Source: DCFW01 sp963790715
GTDB taxonomy: Bacteria; Bacteroidota; Bacteroidia; Bacteroidales; Bacteroidaceae
Reading direction: 5' to 3'
Length of the DNA: 64,000 nt
Assembly (NCBI GenBank): GCA_963790715.1
Contig: CAWBPN010000018.1
Coordinates: forward strand, 310,001 to 374,000
Shown piece after piece: positions 60,968-64,000 of the stretch (positions within the stretch are counted from its first letter, which is position 1; every line of letters starts with the position of its first letter). The notes beneath the pieces are model-generated. The model searched no databases. It was not told the origin of the DNA and worked only from the letters and a program-made list of their open reading frames with translations. The translations under genes and the position numbers were made by a program.

Positions 60968-62824
60968 ATGGAAGATCAGTTAGTTAAGAGACTTAACAAG
61001 GTAGTCGTTTTATTTTCGGGTGATTCAGGAGACGGTATGCAACTTGCCGGCAATATGTTCTCTGAAATATCGGCTGCTTGTGGCGATGATATTTCAACAT
61101 TTCCGGATTACCCCGCAGAAATACGTGCTCCGAAAGGTACGCTTAACGGTGTATCAGGCTTCAAGGTACATATCGGTACTACAAAAATATATACTCCGGG
61201 CGACAAGTGTGACGTGCTGGTAGCAATGAATCCGGCTGCCCTGAAAACGCAAGTGGAATATCTCACGCCAAGATCAATTATTATTATCGACAGTGATACA
61301 TTCATCGAATCCGAATTTGAAAAAGCCGAATACAAAACAAACGATCCGTTCAAAGAATTAGGAATCAAGAATGAAATAATCGCCGCTCCTTTATCCGTTA
61401 TGTGCAAGGATAGTCTTGCTGACACTGATATGGACAATAAATCCATACTTCATTGCAAAAACATGATGGCTCTCGGTTTGGTTTGTTGGTTATTCAACAT
61501 GCCTTTGGCTCAAGCTGAGAAGTGCCTTCGTAAGAAATTCGCAAAAAAGCCGCAAATAGCAAAAGCCAATATTAAAGTGCTAAACGACGGCTATAACTAC
61601 GGGCATAATACGCACTCTTCCACATCTACCTATATTATACAACCGGTAAATTCAAACAAAGGAAAGGGGTTTTATATAGATATAAACGGCAATAAAGCTA
61701 CGGCTTACGGATTGATTGCCGCCGCAGAAAAGTCGGGTCTCGAACTTTACTTGGGTTCATACCCTATCACTCCGGCATCTGATATTTTGCATGAATTGGC
61801 AAAACATAAATCGCTAGGCATAAAAACCGTACAATGCGAAGATGAAATATCAGGCTGTGCATCAGCTATAGGCGCAGCTTTCGCAGGCGATTTGGCTGTA
61901 ACAACAACATCCGGACCTGGTGTGTGCTTGAAAAGTGAAGCTATCAACCTGGCAATGATGGCAGAATTGCCGTTAGTAGTAATAGACGTACAACGCGGCG
62001 GACCGTCAACAGGACTGCCAACAAAATCGGAACAAAGCGACTTGCTGCAAGTGTTGTTCGGACGAAACGGAGAAAGTCCGATACCAGTCATTGCTGCTGC
62101 ATCACCAACAGATTGCTTTGATGCGGCATACGAAGCATGCAAAGTGGCTGTTGAGCACATGACTCCTGTATTTTTACTAAGTGATGCATTCATAGCCAAC
62201 GGTTCGTCTGCATGGAAAATTCCTGATTTAAAAGAATATCCCGACATAGCACCACACTACGTTTTGCCTGAGCAGAGAAACAATTGGACACCATACGAAC
62301 GCGATCCGCAAACTATGGCTCGCTATTGGGCTATTCCGGGAATGGAAGGCTATACGAACGTAATCGGTGGATTGGAAAAAAACAGTTCAACTGGTGAAAT
62401 TTGCTATGAACCTGACAACCACGAAAAGATGATTGACCATCGCCACGAAAAAGTTCATCGTATTGCTCACTATATACCCGAACTAAAAATAATTGGAGAC
62501 GTTGATGCAGAACTACTTGTCGTAGGTTGGGGCGGAACATTCGGCCATCTGTATTCGGCAGTAGCTGAATTGAGAAAGACACATAAGAAAATAGCATACG
62601 TTCATTTCCGGTGGATTAATCCCCTGCCGCAAAATGCAACTAAAGTGTTGCGCAGCTTTAAATATATAATGGTGATTGAGCAAAATTCAGGACAGTTGGC
62701 AGGATACCTTCGCATGAAAATAAATAACTTACCACATATCTATCAATATAACCGTATAGAAGGACAACCCTTTCAGGTAAAAGAACTGGTAAATGCCATT
62801 TCGCAGATATTAGAGGAAGACTAA
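60968..62824 (+). CDS. korA: 2-oxoacid:ferredoxin oxidoreductase, gamma-alpha fused subunit KorA
   Basis: 618 residues. Residues 1-190 are the gamma (catalytic-type) domain, opening VVLFSGDSGDGMQLAGNMFS. Residues from about 215 are the alpha pyrimidine-binding domain (GLELYLGSYPITPASDILHE, GDLAVTTTSGPGVCLKSEA, DVQRGGPSTGLPTKSEQSD), and the end is a transketolase C-like domain (ELLVVGWGGTFGHLYSAVAE). With KorB it oxidises 2-oxoglutarate (or a related 2-oxoacid) to the acyl-CoA, reducing ferredoxin, and it can run in reverse for CO2 fixation. The exact 2-oxoacid is assigned by family likeness. korB follows after 1 base. Confidence 0.92.
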   Translation: MEDQLVKRLNKVVVLFSGDSGDGMQLAGNMFSEISAACGDDISTFPDYPAEIRAPKGTLNGVSGFKVHIGTTKIYTPGDKCDVLVAMNPAALKTQVEYLTPRSIIIIDSDTFIESEFEKAEYKTNDPFKELGIKNEIIAAPLSVMCKDSLADTDMDNKSILHCKNMMALGLVCWLFNMPLAQAEKCLRKKFAKKPQIAKANIKVLNDGYNYGHNTHSSTSTYIIQPVNSNKGKGFYIDINGNKATAYGLIAAAEKSGLELYLGSYPITPASDILHELAKHKSLGIKTVQCEDEISGCASAIGAAFAGDLAVTTTSGPGVCLKSEAINLAMMAELPLVVIDVQRGGPSTGLPTKSEQSDLLQVLFGRNGESPIPVIAAASPTDCFDAAYEACKVAVEHMTPVFLLSDAFIANGSSAWKIPDLKEYPDIAPHYVLPEQRNNWTPYERDPQTMARYWAIPGMEGYTNVIGGLEKNSSTGEICYEPDNHEKMIDHRHEKVHRIAHYIPELKIIGDVDAELLVVGWGGTFGHLYSAVAELRKTHKKIAYVHFRWINPLPQNATKVLRSFKYIMVIEQNSGQLAGYLRMKINNLPHIYQYNRIEGQPFQVKELVNAISQILEED

Positions 62825-62825
62825 A

Positions 62826-63839
62826 ATGAAAGAGAAAAAATATACCGTACAAAACTTTAAAAACGGACAAAAACCACGCTGGTGTGCAGGTTGCGGTGAT
62901 CATGCTTTATTAAACGCTTTACTGCAAACATTGGCTAAACTCAACGTTGCACCGTGGAATACAGAAATTATTTCAGGTATAGGGTGTTCTTCTCGACTGC
63001 CATATTATGTCAATGCATATTGCTTCCACACGATTCACGGTCGTGCATTAGCCGTTTCCACAGGAGCTAAAGTGGCAAATCCGTCAATGAACGTTTGGAC
63101 TATAATGGGCGACGGTGACAGTTTGGCTATCGGAGGCGACCACTTCATACATGCCATGCGACGCAACATCGACCTAAATATAATATTGCTCAACAACAAA
63201 ATATACGGTCTGACCAAAGGTCAATACTCCCCCACTTCCGAACGCGGTTTCGTTTCAAAGACATCACCTTACGGCACAGTTGAAGATCCATTCGAGCCGG
63301 CAGAATTGATATTCGGCGCTCGCGGACATTTTTTTGCCCGCTGTGCTGCATCTGATATTGAAAACAATGTTGATGTACTGGTCGCTGCAGCTCATCATAA
63401 AGGTGCTTCAATGGTGGAAGTTCTACAAAACTGCGTAATCTTTAACAATGGCATTCATGCCTCACTAGCATCTAAAGAACTGCGTAAAAAGAATGCCATA
63501 TATTTAAAAGACGGCAAGTCTATGGTCTTCGGAGAAAACAACGAATATGGATTAATCTTGGAAGGCCTTAATATAAAGGTGGTAAAAATAGGTGAAAACG
63601 GAATAACGTTAAAGGATATTTTGGTACATGACGCACACTGCGAAGATGCAACATTGCATACAAAATTAGCCATGATGAAAGGACCTGACTTCCCTGTTGC
63701 CCTCGGCGTTATTCGCGATGTAAAAGCCCCTACTTATGAAGCTGCCGTAACCGAACAAATTGAAGAAGTGAAAGCGAAAAAGTCTTATCACAATTTTGAA
63801 GAGTTGATGATGACCAACAATATTTGGGAAATCAAATAA
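62826..63839 (+). CDS. korB: 2-oxoacid:ferredoxin oxidoreductase, beta subunit KorB
   Basis: 337 residues. The thiamine-diphosphate-binding subunit: PRWCAGCGDHALLNALLQ at residue 18, GIGCSSRLPYYVNAY, HGRALAVSTGAKVANPSM, and the ThDP motif MGDGDSLAIGGDHF ending in LNNKIYGLTKGQYSPTS. The length matches KorB of Bacteroidota. No ferredoxin-like delta subunit is encoded next to it, so electrons go to a separate ferredoxin. Confidence 0.94.
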   Translation: MKEKKYTVQNFKNGQKPRWCAGCGDHALLNALLQTLAKLNVAPWNTEIISGIGCSSRLPYYVNAYCFHTIHGRALAVSTGAKVANPSMNVWTIMGDGDSLAIGGDHFIHAMRRNIDLNIILLNNKIYGLTKGQYSPTSERGFVSKTSPYGTVEDPFEPAELIFGARGHFFARCAASDIENNVDVLVAAAHHKGASMVEVLQNCVIFNNGIHASLASKELRKKNAIYLKDGKSMVFGENNEYGLILEGLNIKVVKIGENGITLKDILVHDAHCEDATLHTKLAMMKGPDFPVALGVIRDVKAPTYEAAVTEQIEEVKAKKSYHNFEELMMTNNIWEIK

Positions 63840-64000
63840 TCAATCTTTCGCCAAAGTCCTTATCATCCTTATATACATACGGCGCCAACCTTTCCACTCG
63901 TCTATCTCGGATAATGTGGAATTATGGAATAATGTAATAAAATCACCGCCGACAGCTTTTACACGATTATATAATTCGGTAATTGTAGCCAATGCTTCAT
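63840..64000 (-). CDS. C-terminal part of probable polysaccharide deacetylase family protein
   Basis: On the minus strand, a frame enters from the right edge and runs 52 codons to a TGA directly next to the korB stop. Its peptide (ELYNRVKAVGGDFITLFHNS, then IDEWKGWRRMYIRMI) resembles the end of Bacteroidota polysaccharide-deacetylase-type proteins, which close with HN..LS...EWKGWR. The catalytic part lies outside the window, so the call rests on this tail alone. Confidence 0.5.
   Translation of the reverse strand, partial: EALATITELYNRVKAVGGDFITLFHNSTLSEIDEWKGWRRMYIRMIRTLAKD

Overview
The window is a Bacteroidales chromosome segment (phylum Bacteroidota). The evidence is an AT-rich sequence, almost no Shine-Dalgarno motifs, and many promoters of the Bacteroides type (TTTG, a 19-20 nt spacer, then TAnnTTTG). 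Lineage-typical families also occur: UpxY, DUF6249, DUF5056, DUF1634, DUF3575, DUF3868, FimB/Mfa2 and Mfa-like fimbrillins. I cannot resolve genus or species. Most of the segment is housekeeping DNA. The accessory parts are the left edge (surface polysaccharide locus) and 44.7-60.8 kb (recombinase, phase-variable pili, TonB receptor).

Layout. 1-2.8 kb, minus strand: start of a polysaccharide locus, with upxY, a leader holding hairpins and a terminator, then a wzx flippase. 3.1-5.0 kb: a three-gene ECF sigma-factor operon and a candidate small RNA. 5.0-10.9 kb, minus: TonB receptor, LuxR-type regulator, FAD oxidoreductase, radA. 11-15.8 kb, plus: sppA, lpxK, purine nucleoside phosphorylase, thiL, tRNA-Phe. 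16-28 kb: GH53 galactanase, AraC/GyrI regulator, GT2, PhoH, folC, ridA-DUF1634-TauE, an OmpA lipoprotein, mtgA, an ABC-F protein and slyD. 28-44 kb: a complete dcw cluster (mraZ, rsmH, ftsL-like, ftsI, murE, mraY, murD, ftsW, murG, murC, ftsQ, ftsA, ftsZ, yqeY) without murF, followed by recO and a frameshifted HTH gene.

45-58 kb is the most interesting part. A repeat-rich 1.2-kb non-coding stretch precedes a tyrosine recombinase. Next comes a 478-bp segment bounded by perfect 26-bp inverted repeats that holds one consensus promoter. A type V (FimA/Mfa1-like) pilus operon follows: DUF3575, DUF3868 and five lipoprotein subunits. In the orientation given the promoter points away from the pilus genes and toward the recombinase, antisense to it, so the pilus should be OFF. 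Inversion would place the promoter about 130 nt upstream of the first pilus gene. Three of the five subunits carry the same roughly 260-290-residue C-terminal domain joined to different N-terminal pilin domains. This looks like an interchangeable set of tip adhesins.

58-64 kb: a TonB-type outer-membrane protein with an apparent frameshift near its C-terminus, tRNA-Arg(CCU), korA and korB (2-oxoacid:ferredoxin oxidoreductase), and the 3' end of a probable polysaccharide deacetylase gene.
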